Virus record (IMG/VR): IMGVR_UViG_3300027899_000012
Coordinates: 1-64,000 of that record
Origin: a virus
Reading direction: 5' to 3' (one strand)
Length of the DNA: 64,000 nt
A program made the position numbers and the translations under genes. Positions within the stretch are counted from its first letter, which is position 1. The number at the start of each line of letters is the position of its first letter. The notes under the pieces were generated by a model. It made no database searches, was not told the DNA's origin, and saw only the letters and a list, made by a program, of their open reading frames with translations. Shown here one piece after another: positions 49,042-57,262 of this stretch.

Positions 49042-49633
49042 TCTGCCCGCCTTTCTTGGCCTGCCGGGTCGTGTACCAAGCTCGCAACCGCTTGGCTTCC
49101 CTCTCCAAGGTCGCCACCACGTCCTCCGTGACTTCGTCAGGATGGCCGCAGAATCGATGAACGCCCGTCTCGCAGCCCCCGGAGCACCAGACCCAGTGGA
49201 GCGCGTCCAGGGCCCGGTTCCGGCGCTCGGCAGCGGTTTGCATGCCGGCGATCGTCCCTCGCAACCGCTTGATGACCGCAAGGGCCCCCAGGAGCTTCAG
49301 CTCGTGTGCCGACTGCTCGCACTGGCTCTGCGCCTTGGCGACAATGGCTGTGATAATCTGCTCGGAAATGATCGTGGCTCCGCACATGGCGCAGCAGCCG
49401 TCCTCGTCGCACTTCTCGACCTGGCCGCACTGCGGGCACCACATGGGCTCGGGCCGGGCGGGAACGGCCAGGATGGAAGGGGGCGGAGGGCCGGCGTTCA
49501 CGTCCGAGACCATCCTGTAGAAGTCGTCGCTGATTCTCCGTGTGCGAAAAGCAGCTATGCGGAACTTGAATGCGCACGTTCCAGCGTCGCACGTGGACAG
49601 GTTGTCCGGAGTGGATTTCTTGCAGTCGTTCAT
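49034..49633 (-). CDS. Zinc-finger plus helical protein
   Basis: 199 residues from ATG 49633 (TGATG). CPQCGQVEKCDEDGCCAMCG (about 67-86) is a zinc ribbon; helices follow, with a second Cys/His cluster (WCSGGCETGVHRFCGH, about 151-166). Function unknown. Confidence 0.5.
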   Translation of the reverse strand: MNDCKKSTPDNLSTCDAGTCAFKFRIAAFRTRRISDDFYRMVSDVNAGPPPPSILAVPARPEPMWCPQCGQVEKCDEDGCCAMCGATIISEQIITAIVAKAQSQCEQSAHELKLLGALAVIKRLRGTIAGMQTAAERRNRALDALHWVWCSGGCETGVHRFCGHPDEVTEDVVATLEREAKRLRAWYTTRQAKKGGQNG

Positions 49634-50256
49634 CACAACCTCTGCAGTTCTTCGAGGATACGACTGATCGCCCACGCCTTTTCGGGATCGGTCGGAAACT
49701 CGTCCTCGGTGTCGGGATCCTCAGAACCGTCCTCGCCGTTGGACTCCTCCCGGGCGTTGTCGCCATCGCAGTGGCCCTGGATGTACGCTTCTTTCACGAG
49801 CGATCGAAGCCTGTTGGAGACAAGCTCCGCCGTGTGCGCCCTGCACCGCCAACGCTCGAACGCTGGCGACGGGCCGTCTGGATCTGGCCCTTGCGCCTCG
49901 CGGGCTATGTGAGCTTCTAACCGCTCTATGTCTTTGCGATCGATGTCTCGGCACCTTCGCAACGTCTCGCATTCGGCTTCCGCGCTCTTGGCCGACACGA
50001 GCGCGTCCACGAGCTTGGCGCCCATCTCGACATTCGCTCGGATCGTGTTCTTGTAGTCCTCGCGAAGCTGCTCCAACTCCACGAGGAAACCCGCCTTCAA
50101 GAACGATCGAGCCATCGAAAGCGCGGCGCCACCGAAGCGGGTCATCTTCGCCAGGAACTGCTGCTGGCGGAGGTGCTTGTCGCGCGAAGGCGCCCCCATC
50201 CAATCCACGAAGGTGCGGCTGAGTTCTTCCAGCTGTTCCGCGGTCGGAGCGTTCAT
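49633..50256 (-). CDS. Helical acidic-tail protein
   Basis: 207 residues from ATG 50256 (ATGA). Long helices through residue 160 with heptad features, then an acidic stretch (EESNGEDGSEDPDTEDE). Probably an oligomeric helical protein. No family recognised. Confidence 0.45.
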   Translation of the reverse strand: MNAPTAEQLEELSRTFVDWMGAPSRDKHLRQQQFLAKMTRFGGAALSMARSFLKAGFLVELEQLREDYKNTIRANVEMGAKLVDALVSAKSAEAECETLRRCRDIDRKDIERLEAHIAREAQGPDPDGPSPAFERWRCRAHTAELVSNRLRSLVKEAYIQGHCDGDNAREESNGEDGSEDPDTEDEFPTDPEKAWAISRILEELQRL

Positions 50257-51845
50257 TTTCGCGTCTCCACAACGGCGTGCACCCACTGGTCGAAAATCTT
50301 GTCTTGATCGGGCGTGTTGGTGTCGCATGGCCGGACGAGGAAGAATTGGCCGTCCACGAGCTTGCGTGACAGGCGAATGATCTCGCGTGCAGTGTCTCGC
50401 TCCCTTCGCATGATCGTGATCGCGGCCAGAGCCTTCGCCATGTTGGTGCCTGGCTCGGGGACGGGAAGCAGGAGTTCTCCGGCAGCTGCAACAACGTCGG
50501 CGCGAGCTTCCCTCAGCTTCTCATCCAACTGCCGAACGAGGTCGTGGCGGTTGTGCATCCACTGTCCCAGGCTGCCGTTGACTTGCAGGTCCCAGCCGAG
50601 CTTGCGGGCGTCCTGCGTGAGCGCGTTCAGGACTTCGTCGCGTTCTTTGACGCGTTCTCTCAGTACCTCGATCGTGGTCTGGCAAGTGGTTGCCTCTCCC
50701 ACCAGCCCCTGAAGGAATTCGTCCGACACCGAATCGGACAGGCTCGCACCGATCGCTCGCCCTACGTCAATCAGCGTGGATCGAAGCGCACGGACACGAT
50801 TTTCTTCGTGCTTCCAGTTCGCGCAGGGGTCGCAAAGGGCGGGGCTGTCATCGCCCGCTCCGTGCGAGACGGGCCAGACCAGGCCACAACCGGCGCATCG
50901 GAACGTGGCGTTTGGATCGATCGGTAGAACGTCGAGGACCGTGTCGAAGCGGCCACCGGCCGATGTAGAGAGACAGACGCCGGTGACGACCGTGTAGCGT
51001 TGCCCACCCTCGATGACTTCTTGAAGCGTGTCACTGTTCGCGTACAGCATCTGCCGGGGACCGGCAGCGAAGCACCAGCCCTTCAGGCCTTCGGGGGCGG
51101 GCTCAACTGCGCGGTGTTCCGTCGGGTTCAGCGTCTGCTTGTGGCTCCACGTCACAAGGTCCTCGACCGTCGAATTGCCCATGCGTCGTCCGGTGCAAAG
51201 CATGTAGTTCGCCACCAACTCGTCGATCGCCTTGTGAAGGAAAGCATGGCGCTCGACGTGCTCATCCTTCGCTTGTTGGACGGGTTGCGGCGAGGGGGAG
51301 CCGGGGCTCGGGCTTCCCGACTTCTTCCACAGGCCCTCGAAGTAGGAGGCGTTTGTGAACAGGCGATCGATTGCCTTCGCCACCTCGTGACCCTTGGGCG
51401 TCAGCTGCCCCCAGGCCTGCCCCACAGACGCTTGCCACAACCCATCGAGGTCCCGCTGGTGCATCGATCGCTCGTCGTCGAGCGCGCGCTGCGTGGACGC
51501 GAGCTTGTCTCTTAGATCCTGCATTTCCTCTTGGGCGCGGCCCCAAGCCTTCTGGTTTGCTTCGAGCGCCGACTTCGCTTCGGCAAGCTCGACCCTCACG
51601 CTGTGCAACGCGGCACCTGTCAGTTCCCATTCCTCCGGTCCAGGGGCCTTCGACGACTTCGCATCCGGCCCCACGAGTTTCGCCCAGTACACGAGCGATG
51701 CAGCGTACGCGCACGCTTCCGTTCGATCCATGTACGCCACCGCCATGCCGCCGGTTTCAGGAAGAGTCATCGACAAAGCGACGCATTTCTTCCCCTGCAC
51801 CGGCTCGCCCAATCCGACGGTCACGTTTGCTCTGAAAAGTTCCAT
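50253..51845 (-). CDS. Coiled-coil protein with central zinc ribbon
   Basis: 530 residues. Coiled coil at about 80-135 and again 370-480, separated by a beta domain and CAGCGLVW...LCDPCANW (about 325-350), a zinc ribbon. The size and design suggest a scaffold or DNA-end/condensation protein, but no family is recognised. ATG 51845 lies 4 bases after the upstream stop. Confidence 0.5.
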   Translation of the reverse strand: MELFRANVTVGLGEPVQGKKCVALSMTLPETGGMAVAYMDRTEACAYAASLVYWAKLVGPDAKSSKAPGPEEWELTGAALHSVRVELAEAKSALEANQKAWGRAQEEMQDLRDKLASTQRALDDERSMHQRDLDGLWQASVGQAWGQLTPKGHEVAKAIDRLFTNASYFEGLWKKSGSPSPGSPSPQPVQQAKDEHVERHAFLHKAIDELVANYMLCTGRRMGNSTVEDLVTWSHKQTLNPTEHRAVEPAPEGLKGWCFAAGPRQMLYANSDTLQEVIEGGQRYTVVTGVCLSTSAGGRFDTVLDVLPIDPNATFRCAGCGLVWPVSHGAGDDSPALCDPCANWKHEENRVRALRSTLIDVGRAIGASLSDSVSDEFLQGLVGEATTCQTTIEVLRERVKERDEVLNALTQDARKLGWDLQVNGSLGQWMHNRHDLVRQLDEKLREARADVVAAAGELLLPVPEPGTNMAKALAAITIMRRERDTAREIIRLSRKLVDGQFFLVRPCDTNTPDQDKIFDQWVHAVVETRK

Positions 51846-51849
51846 GTGC

Positions 51850-52557
51850 TCAGCACCCTTCCGTCATCGCGTCCTGAATTTGTCGGCGTAGATCGTTCAC
51901 CTGCGACATGAGCTTGTTGCGCTCATCGGCCGCCGCTCCGTACCGGCGTTCGCTCTCGTCGAGGAGGTGTCGAAGTTCCTGCACGTCGGCGATTGCGGCA
52001 TCGACCACAACCGGGGCGTTGCCTGCGCCGGGCTCCAAGGCCTCCCCGATCGCGCCGAACAGACTGCGCTGCGTTTGGACGAGGCAAGCGTAGCTGTGAT
52101 CTCGCGCCGCGAACCCGTCTGCCATCTGCTTCTTGAGCGATTGCACGACCAAGGCATGATCCTTCTCGTGCTGCTGGCAAACATCGAGTTCCCTCATCAG
52201 CCGCTTGGCTACGCTGGTAAGAGTCTCGGTTGAAGTGCTGTGCAGAATCCCGTGCAACACGTCTGCCTCGTGCTGCTCCATCGGCTCAACATCAGGCATG
52301 GCGTGCACGAGTTCGTCGCGCCAGTCGGCGCGGAGCCTTTTCGCCTCGTCTTCCAACTTCACGAAGCGCTTCTCTCCTTTCATCAGCGCCCGATCGATGT
52401 GCTCGCGAAGCAGAGCGGCCATGGCCGTCACCTGCTCCTTCGACTCCGCGCGAAGCTTCTCGGACATCGCTTCCACCTGGCGTTGCGCGCACTCCCCAGA
52501 GTGATTTTCCGCGCCCACGAGCACCTTTCCGCAGTACGCGCACGAGAAGGTTCCCAT
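51850..52557 (-). CDS. Zinc-finger coiled-coil protein
   Basis: 235 residues. N-terminal CAYCGKV...HSGEC (about 6-23) is a C2HC-type zinc finger; from residue 28 the chain is nearly all coiled coil. Together with the 530-residue neighbour it could form a heteromeric coiled-coil assembly. Confidence 0.5.
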   Translation of the reverse strand: MGTFSCAYCGKVLVGAENHSGECAQRQVEAMSEKLRAESKEQVTAMAALLREHIDRALMKGEKRFVKLEDEAKRLRADWRDELVHAMPDVEPMEQHEADVLHGILHSTSTETLTSVAKRLMRELDVCQQHEKDHALVVQSLKKQMADGFAARDHSYACLVQTQRSLFGAIGEALEPGAGNAPVVVDAAIADVQELRHLLDESERRYGAAADERNKLMSQVNDLRRQIQDAMTEGC

Positions 52558-52558
52558 A

Positions 52559-53398
52559 TCAGCCTCCCACCATCACGACCGCCTCTTCCCACAACCGGGC
52601 GAGAAGTCCGTCGGGAGCGATGACGCGCACTTCTCTCTGGCGACCGCAGTTGTCGCTCACGTTGATGTGCACTTGCCACAGTGGGCCGTCTGCCGGCGTT
52701 TCTCTAAGCACTTCGGCGTTGCAATTCGAGAGGATGAAGGGGCGATTGTCGAAGCGTCCCTCGCCTTCCACTGGATCCAAGATGCCCGGTCGCGCCTTGC
52801 TGGCGAGGGCCCGCACCATGCGCGCCAGCCTGATATCGGTGTCCCTGTCGAGGATGGCGAAACTTTCGCTCACGGAGAAGCCTGTCTTTCGCGCCCAGGC
52901 AACCGGATCGTTCACCCTGCTCCCCAGGATCGATTTCTCGTAATCGATCGCCCACCGAAGAAGCGCGTTCTCCAGCGGCTCCACGTCTCCTGCCGCCCAC
53001 TCGTTCCATGCGCGCGTGAAAGCCCGCAGCCCGACGTGCAACCTCTCCCCGTCGCCCTTGTAGGATTGGCCGTTGCTGGATGCGTGCAACACCAAACATC
53101 GATCGGGCGTGTCCCCGTCGCCCAGCATCACGCATCCTACGAAATGGTGGATGGAGGTGCCGGTGATCGTGATGCAGTCCGCCTGCACGACCGCCTGTGC
53201 GGACACGCCCGCCTTCGTCACAGCGGCCGACAGGATCTGCCAGTCCTTCTGCGACATGTGAGAGCGCTTGCACCAACACTGGCTCGGGATGGGAGGGACG
53301 CTGAGTTCTCGCACCTTCTCTTCGTATCGCTCCCGTTCCTTGGCAATCTGGGCCACGCCGATGCGCTGAATGAACGAGCCTTCCAACTTGAACGTCAT
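52559..53398 (-). CDS. Hypothetical protein
   Basis: 279 residues, alpha/beta, with CWCKRSH near 41 and GTSIHHFVGCVMLGDGDTPD in the middle. Start ATG overlaps the upstream stop (ATGA). Neither catalytic motif nor membrane segment recognised. Confidence 0.45.
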   Translation of the reverse strand: MTFKLEGSFIQRIGVAQIAKERERYEEKVRELSVPPIPSQCWCKRSHMSQKDWQILSAAVTKAGVSAQAVVQADCITITGTSIHHFVGCVMLGDGDTPDRCLVLHASSNGQSYKGDGERLHVGLRAFTRAWNEWAAGDVEPLENALLRWAIDYEKSILGSRVNDPVAWARKTGFSVSESFAILDRDTDIRLARMVRALASKARPGILDPVEGEGRFDNRPFILSNCNAEVLRETPADGPLWQVHINVSDNCGRQREVRVIAPDGLLARLWEEAVVMVGG

Positions 53399-53622
53399 TG
53401 ATCATCTCCTTCGATCTCAGGATTCGCCAGCATCTTGCTCACCATGGCGTCGATGTGCTCCGGCGGGATCCCCTGCTTCACCATGCCCTTGCGCACGGAA
53501 ATCAACGCTTCGATCGCTTCCGGCGTCATCGTGGTGACGCAGCGGTGGCACTCCTGGTAGGCCCATCCCGTGCGTTCCTGCAGAGCGCGCGCCTTCTTCT
53601 TGTGCGGGCTTTTCTGCGTCAT
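53395..53622 (-). CDS. Small basic protein with LQERTGW motif
   Basis: 75 residues from ATG 53622, after GGGGGAGG. Very basic N-terminus then KARALQERTGWAYQECHRCV (about 9-28), a small helical motif seen in various bacterial accessory proteins, and a second helix pair. Role unknown. Confidence 0.5.
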   Translation of the reverse strand: MTQKSPHKKKARALQERTGWAYQECHRCVTTMTPEAIEALISVRKGMVKQGIPPEHIDAMVSKMLANPEIEGDDQ

Positions 53623-53624
53623 GG

Positions 53625-53810
53625 TCAGCCTCCCCCTTCCATCATGGAGCGGTAGGGATCCCAGCACGCATCGTGGATCCAGAATTCGCGCCCTTCCTCG
53701 CCGATGCTCAACCGGCGGCCCTTCTCAACGGCCTGGTTGCACCAGACGCATTTCGTCGGCTTGGGGGGAACGGTGGGGGGCGGCGATTGATCGTCGAGGG
53801 GGCATCGCAT
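53625..53810 (-). CDS. Small treble-clef-like protein, operon head
   Basis: 61 residues. CVWCNQAV...HDACWDPY (about 21-52) resembles a treble-clef or HNH-like zinc knuckle without catalytic His-Asn. ATG 53810 is exactly 6 bases after a consensus-like -10, so the operon mRNA should be leaderless. Confidence 0.55.
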   Translation of the reverse strand: MRCPLDDQSPPPTVPPKPTKCVWCNQAVEKGRRLSIGEEGREFWIHDACWDPYRSMMEGGG

Positions 53811-53816
53811 CGCACA

Positions 53817-53845
53817 TGCTTAGCAAGTGCGTAGCTTTGCGTCAA
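53817..53845 (-). promoter_or_regulatory. Leaderless-type promoter
   Basis: Minus strand TTGACG (53845-53840), 17 bases, TAAGCA (53822-53817), 6 bases, ATG 53810. One of the best members of the family; it drives the long minus train. Confidence 0.7.
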
Positions 53846-53848
53846 CGG

Positions 53849-54124
53849 CTATTTCGGAGGGGCGTCTTTCGCGGCTTCTTCGGCGGCGAACACCTCGCAC
53901 AGCGTCTTGCCGACGGGCTTCACGCTCAGCCACCGACAGACCTGCACCTTGGCTGTACCGTCCTCCGCGAACGATTCAACTCGCCACATCCAGCCCGGCG
54001 CTCCGGGAACCAGGAAGTGCCACGCAGCCAGGCGGCTTTTTCGTTGCGCGACGGTGTCGTACGGCTGCTTCAAGTGCTCTCGCACGTCAGCTTCGATAGC
54101 GCTCATTTTCTCCGCGGTCATCAT
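53849..54124 (-). CDS. Small hypothetical protein
   Basis: 91 residues from ATG 54124 (TGATG); the next codon is also ATG. Helical start, beta end (MWRVESFAEDGTAKVQVCRW). Function unknown. Confidence 0.45.
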   Translation of the reverse strand: MMTAEKMSAIEADVREHLKQPYDTVAQRKSRLAAWHFLVPGAPGWMWRVESFAEDGTAKVQVCRWLSVKPVGKTLCEVFAAEEAAKDAPPK

Positions 54125-54309
54125 CACTTGTACCCCGTGCTTCCCCACCGGCCGCCCTTGAGCGCGAAGTTGCAGGACGAGATCAGCCTGTGGGCGCTTT
54201 CTTTCTTGCACTTCGGGCACACCTTGTCGGGATCTTCCTTGATGCTTTGTTCCTGCTCCCAGCTGTGCGCGCAGTCAGGATCCAAGCACTCGTAGTCGTA
54301 GGTCGGCAT
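54124..54309 (-). CDS. FmdB-like zinc-ribbon protein
   Basis: 61 residues. MPTYDYECLDPDCAHSWEQE...KVCPKCKKESAHRLISS follows the FmdB/CxxC-CxxC family layout: an MP-Y-Y-C start, an aromatic before Glu, a second CxxC and a hydrophobic-Ser end. Family members are putative regulators; here probably a small nucleic-acid or protein-binding ribbon. Confidence 0.65.
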   Translation of the reverse strand: MPTYDYECLDPDCAHSWEQEQSIKEDPDKVCPKCKKESAHRLISSCNFALKGGRWGSTGYK

Positions 54310-54311
54310 CG

Positions 54312-54539
54312 CTAGTTCACCATCGTTGTGGGAGACAGTCCTCTCTTCTCGTTCCAGGCCGCCGCACACTGCCCTCCGCACACGGGCTTGTTCGTGCCCA
54401 TCTCGAACCACCAGCCGTAGACGGACGCCGCAATCATTTGAGCTTCCTCCGCGCCCGCCGGAGTCGATACGATGAGCATCTTCCTGCAGTTTTCGCACGT
54501 GAACTTGTGCTCGACCTCGATCTTGGCGGGCTCGCTCAT
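54312..54539 (-). CDS. Small zinc-binding protein
   Basis: 75 residues from ATG 54539 (ATGA). CENCRK (about 15-20) and CGGQC (about 54-58) bracket a helix, a treble-clef-like layout. Coupled to the FmdB-like gene. Confidence 0.45.
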   Translation of the reverse strand: MSEPAKIEVEHKFTCENCRKMLIVSTPAGAEEAQMIAASVYGWWFEMGTNKPVCGGQCAAAWNEKRGLSPTTMVN

Positions 54540-54781
54540 TTGCCTTCCTCGTGGATGTTCACAACCCCGGCGTCGATGCACTTCTTGAAGGTTTCTGCGT
54601 TGATATGCACGTTGTACACCGTGCCGCCGATCTCGACGCCTGCGTAGTAGTAGGGTCGAGGCGCTCTCCCACCGACAAAGGTCACCGGAAGCAACCGAAC
54701 GTGCCGGATGCTGAGCGAGAGCGAGGCTTCCTGCTCACGCAGGTGTCGAACAAGCTTTCGGAAAGAACCAGCAGCGGGCAT
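54536..54781 (-). CDS. Small hypothetical protein, operon head
   Basis: 81 residues. Basic helical N-terminus (FRKLVRHLREQEASLSL) and beta end. ATG 54781 is exactly 6 bases after TACGCA, leaderless. Function unknown; might be a regulator given size and charge. Confidence 0.5.
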   Translation of the reverse strand: MPAAGSFRKLVRHLREQEASLSLSIRHVRLLPVTFVGGRAPRPYYYAGVEIGGTVYNVHINAETFKKCIDAGVVNIHEEGK

Positions 54782-54787
54782 GGCCCG

Positions 54788-54816
54788 TGCGTATCACATG
54801 CTTACGGCGAGGGCAA
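54788..54816 (-). promoter_or_regulatory. Leaderless-type promoter
   Basis: Minus strand TTGCCC (54816-54811), 17 bases, TACGCA (54793-54788), 6 bases, ATG 54781. Lies over the 3' end of the muramidase-like gene. Confidence 0.65.
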
Positions 54817-55473
54817 GAGGGTCGCGACCGGCCCGGAGGGGGTGGCGGCCACTTCGATTGCGGGCGGCGCGGGCATCGGCTTGTTGTTGAGCTTCTTCGC
54901 CAACCGGATTCGCCGCTCGCTCTTGTTTCGGCCGTCTTCGCTCGTGGCGTTGCCGGCGGCGTAGATGACCAGACGGTAGTCGAGAGGCAATCCTGGGGTG
55001 GATGAGAACGAGCGTCGGGCAGCGTGGAGGGTGGCCCGGATGCACTTCTCCCGGTCCTGGACCAGGTCCCGACCGCTCCAACCTTCAGATGTGCGTTCGG
55101 CGCTGTCGTAGCCCCCTCCGGGAAGCATCTTGAGTCCCAAGTTGTGCTGGCCCATGCACCAGGATCGACCGTGGTCCTGCCATCCGGTGCCTGCGAGTCG
55201 AAGTCGGTCGATGTCCAAGTCCACGTCCCGGCGCCAGCCGGCAGACTCGTGGAAAGTGAGCGAAATCAGCAGCGAAGCAGTGAACTTCCGAGAAAGAACC
55301 GGTTCCTCCGAAGGATCCTGAACGACTCTACGAATTACCTCTGCGATTTCCGTGTACCGCTGCTTACCGTCCTCTACGCTTTCCTTGGCAGCGGTGATGA
55401 ATGTGGGCCGGCCGGGAGGGGCCAACGCAACCATGGTCGTGAAGATCCATGTACTCAAGGTTGTGGGGTCCAT
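54802..55473 (-). CDS. Muramidase/transglycosylase-like protein
   Basis: 223 residues. The lysozyme-fold pattern is visible: Glu in LTFHESAGW (about 71-79), a GQHNLG turn (about 107-113) in place of the usual GLMQ motif, and YAAGN (about 169-173). A hydrophobic N-terminus (WIFTTMVALA) is short for a signal peptide. The C-terminal 40 residues are basic then Pro-rich. Likely degrades peptidoglycan for entry or lysis. TTGACT/TCACCA lies upstream but with weak -10. Confidence 0.6.
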   Translation of the reverse strand: MDPTTLSTWIFTTMVALAPPGRPTFITAAKESVEDGKQRYTEIAEVIRRVVQDPSEEPVLSRKFTASLLISLTFHESAGWRRDVDLDIDRLRLAGTGWQDHGRSWCMGQHNLGLKMLPGGGYDSAERTSEGWSGRDLVQDREKCIRATLHAARRSFSSTPGLPLDYRLVIYAAGNATSEDGRNKSERRIRLAKKLNNKPMPAPPAIEVAATPSGPVATLLPSP

Positions 55474-55574
55474 GGCCGAAGTGGTGACACAGGGCCGGTC
55501 GTGAAGTCAACACGGCCCGTTCACGGTGGCGGGCGCTGGCCGGCGGCGCTCTCGTGGGAAGCAAGCGGTGCGGG

Positions 55575-55580
55575 TAGGAT
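55575..55580 (+). promoter_or_regulatory. -10 element, leaderless arrangement
   Basis: TAGGAT ends 6 bases before ATG 55587; no convincing -35 at 17 bases. Confidence 0.4.
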
Positions 55581-55586
55581 GGGTTT

Positions 55587-56039
55587 ATGGCGAGCATGGT
55601 TATTTTGCCGGTGTGGGACTCTCAGGTGGCGATGACGGGGCGCGCGGCGGGGTCGAAAGGCCCAGGTCGGGGCGGCATCTTTGGATTGGGAGCGGCCGCT
55701 CCTCTCACCCCGGCGCCTGGCCCCACGGACGTCGTGGTTGACAGCCTCCCGGCCAACTGTCCCGACTGCCCGCCGACGATCTCGTGCGCTCCCTGCCCCC
55801 CAACATCCTGTCCGAAGCTCCCCGAAAGCCTGGCGAAGCAGGTGGGATGGCACTTCTGGGGGGACCCGGCCACCGGCAAGACCATGTGCGTCCGAACGCG
55901 CGCACCATCAGAGGCAATGGATGTCACCCCGGGATATCTCGCATGGATCGAGGCCCACGCGATGGTTTCCGCCATCATCTTCGGCGTCGGAGTGCTCGGC
56001 ATCGGAGCCTGCGTCGCTTACTCTCGCCGCCATGGTTGA
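55587..56039 (+). CDS. Cys/Pro-rich tail-anchored protein
   Basis: 150 residues. Gly-rich start, then CPDCPPTISCAPCPPTSCP (about 59-77), a Pro-Cys box, a small domain and one membrane segment (about 121-143, MVSAIIFGVGVLGIGACVAY) near the C-terminus with a basic tail. Its architecture recalls the tail-anchored proteins of the 1-7 kb cluster. Confidence 0.5.
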   Translation: MASMVILPVWDSQVAMTGRAAGSKGPGRGGIFGLGAAAPLTPAPGPTDVVVDSLPANCPDCPPTISCAPCPPTSCPKLPESLAKQVGWHFWGDPATGKTMCVRTRAPSEAMDVTPGYLAWIEAHAMVSAIIFGVGVLGIGACVAYSRRHG

Positions 56040-56064
56040 CACGTGCTCAGCACACCGATAGCGT
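56036..56064 (+). promoter_or_regulatory. Leaderless-type promoter
   Basis: TTGACA (56036-56041), 17 bases, TAGCGT (56059-56064), 6 bases, ATG 56071. The -35 overlaps the stop codon of the upstream gene. Confidence 0.7.
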
Positions 56065-56070
56065 GTGCGC

Positions 56071-56460
56071 ATGAGCCGCCTCCCCGAATCCCTCATGGCC
56101 CTGGCCGACGTTCTCGAAGAAGCCCTACTCTTTGACCCGTGCGACTACGACGCGGCCATTGTCGGTTGTGTCGAAAACTCGAAGGGGGAGAAAGTCGTTG
56201 CCTACGACTACGAAAAGCTCGCGGAAATTACCGCGCTCATCTGCGGCGCTTCACCAGGAACCCCGGGCTGGGAAGACGCCTGCGAGGAGGCCATGCAGCA
56301 CGTGGACTACAACATGGTCCGCGGAGCGATGTACATGCAGAACAAGCGAGGCCCGGTCGTGCTCGCGAAGGTTCAGGACGAGCAGGCCCTGCTGGAGGCC
56401 GACGAGGACGACCCGACGGTGATCGTGGAGCTTGCCGGAGAGCGCTGGACGTACGCTTGA
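56071..56460 (+). CDS. Acidic hypothetical protein
   Basis: 129 residues from ATG 56071 (not the in-frame GTG two codons earlier, which lies in the promoter gap). Helical and acidic, with ALLEADEDDPTVIVELAGER at the end. Its TGA overlaps the TTG start of the next gene. Function unknown. Confidence 0.5.
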   Translation: MSRLPESLMALADVLEEALLFDPCDYDAAIVGCVENSKGEKVVAYDYEKLAEITALICGASPGTPGWEDACEEAMQHVDYNMVRGAMYMQNKRGPVVLAKVQDEQALLEADEDDPTVIVELAGERWTYA

Positions 56461-56645
56461 GCGACTGCCGAGCTTGCGAAGGGCGAGGAAAGGTCTGGGT
56501 CCGGCACTGGGACCCGTGGATCGGCCTTTGCGTGGTCTACGAGGACGTGTGCGAAGCCTGTTACGGCGCCGGAATTGACCTGGCGGACGACGATGCTTGG
56601 GAAGAAGCGGGCCTTCCGAACAAGCCAAAGCCCCGAAGCCGATGA
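56457..56645 (+). CDS. Small CxxCxGxG zinc protein, TTG start
   Basis: 62 residues from TTG 56457 overlapping the previous stop (TTGA). CRACEGRG (about 4-11) and CEACYGAG (about 35-42) form a DnaJ-type zinc pair. Basic C-terminus. Third protein of this kind in the window. Confidence 0.5.
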   Translation: MSDCRACEGRGKVWVRHWDPWIGLCVVYEDVCEACYGAGIDLADDDAWEEAGLPNKPKPRSR

Positions 56646-56729
56646 GAGCCGCGGGCCTCAGCCCAGGCGAAGGCGAACGCCTGACGCGAAGGGAATGAGT
56701 CATCATTCTACGCGCCTACCCCTTTGCCG

Positions 56730-57173
56730 TCAACCCCCTTCGATCCAGGCTTCGTCCAGCCAGGTGCCAACGTCCGGCAGCGGAGAGTCTCCGTCGATCG
56801 CCCACCACAGGTGCTCGACGCCTTCCTGCTCCGGGTCCTGATCGTGCTTGCCTGCGCAGCCGTACGGCATCATCACGTGCAAAACGATCGCGTGCTCCGG
56901 GTAGAACATGCGATGGAGCAGGTTCAACTCAGAGCGCCTCACGGGCTTGCCGTCCCGGTGGCCGACGATCAGATGCCACCACCTCTTGCCAGAAGCGTCC
57001 TGGGTGCCAACAGCGCGCGCGCACAGGCCGTCATCGCGCTCGTACATCCCCCCGTCGTGGCAGTTCTCAACCCGGGCCCAGCCCTTGGGAAGCCGAGCGG
57101 GCAGGTTAAGAAGGGCCCACGTGATGGGAACGGGCTGGTCCTTGATCATCTTCGCGAGGGTGCCAGGTCGCAT
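56730..57173 (-). CDS. Hypothetical phage-type protein
   Basis: 147 residues with KRWWHLIVGHRDGKPVRRSE and HVMMPYGCAGKH...EHLWWAIDGD. The order (a conserved strand, an F/YP-x-H helix, then HxMMP and HLW) fits a small family often found in phages, which I cannot name with certainty. ATG 57173 is exactly 6 bases after TAGTTT. Confidence 0.5.
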   Translation of the reverse strand: MRPGTLAKMIKDQPVPITWALLNLPARLPKGWARVENCHDGGMYERDDGLCARAVGTQDASGKRWWHLIVGHRDGKPVRRSELNLLHRMFYPEHAIVLHVMMPYGCAGKHDQDPEQEGVEHLWWAIDGDSPLPDVGTWLDEAWIEGG

Positions 57174-57179
57174 CCCCGG

Positions 57180-57208
57180 AAACTACGCGCGTGCGCAGCA
57201 TGCGTCAA
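57180..57208 (-). promoter_or_regulatory. Leaderless-type promoter, divergent pair
   Basis: Minus strand TTGACG (57208-57203), 17 bases, TAGTTT (57185-57180), 6 bases, ATG 57173. Its -35 faces another copy on the plus strand 19 bases away. Confidence 0.7.
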
Positions 57209-57227
57209 GCTCTGACAAAGCGCGATG

Positions 57228-57256
57228 TTGACGGCACGTCTAGCACGTGATACGCA
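57228..57256 (+). promoter_or_regulatory. Leaderless-type promoter, divergent pair
   Basis: TTGACG (57228-57233), 17 bases, TACGCA (57251-57256), 6 bases, ATG 57263. Confidence 0.7.
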
Positions 57257-57262
57257 CGTCTC

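Noticed and set aside
55490-55510. Leaderless promoter for the muramidase-like gene (TTGACT-N17-TCACCA)
   Set aside because: The -10 matches poorly and lies 8 bases from ATG; kept only as a remark in the gene entry.
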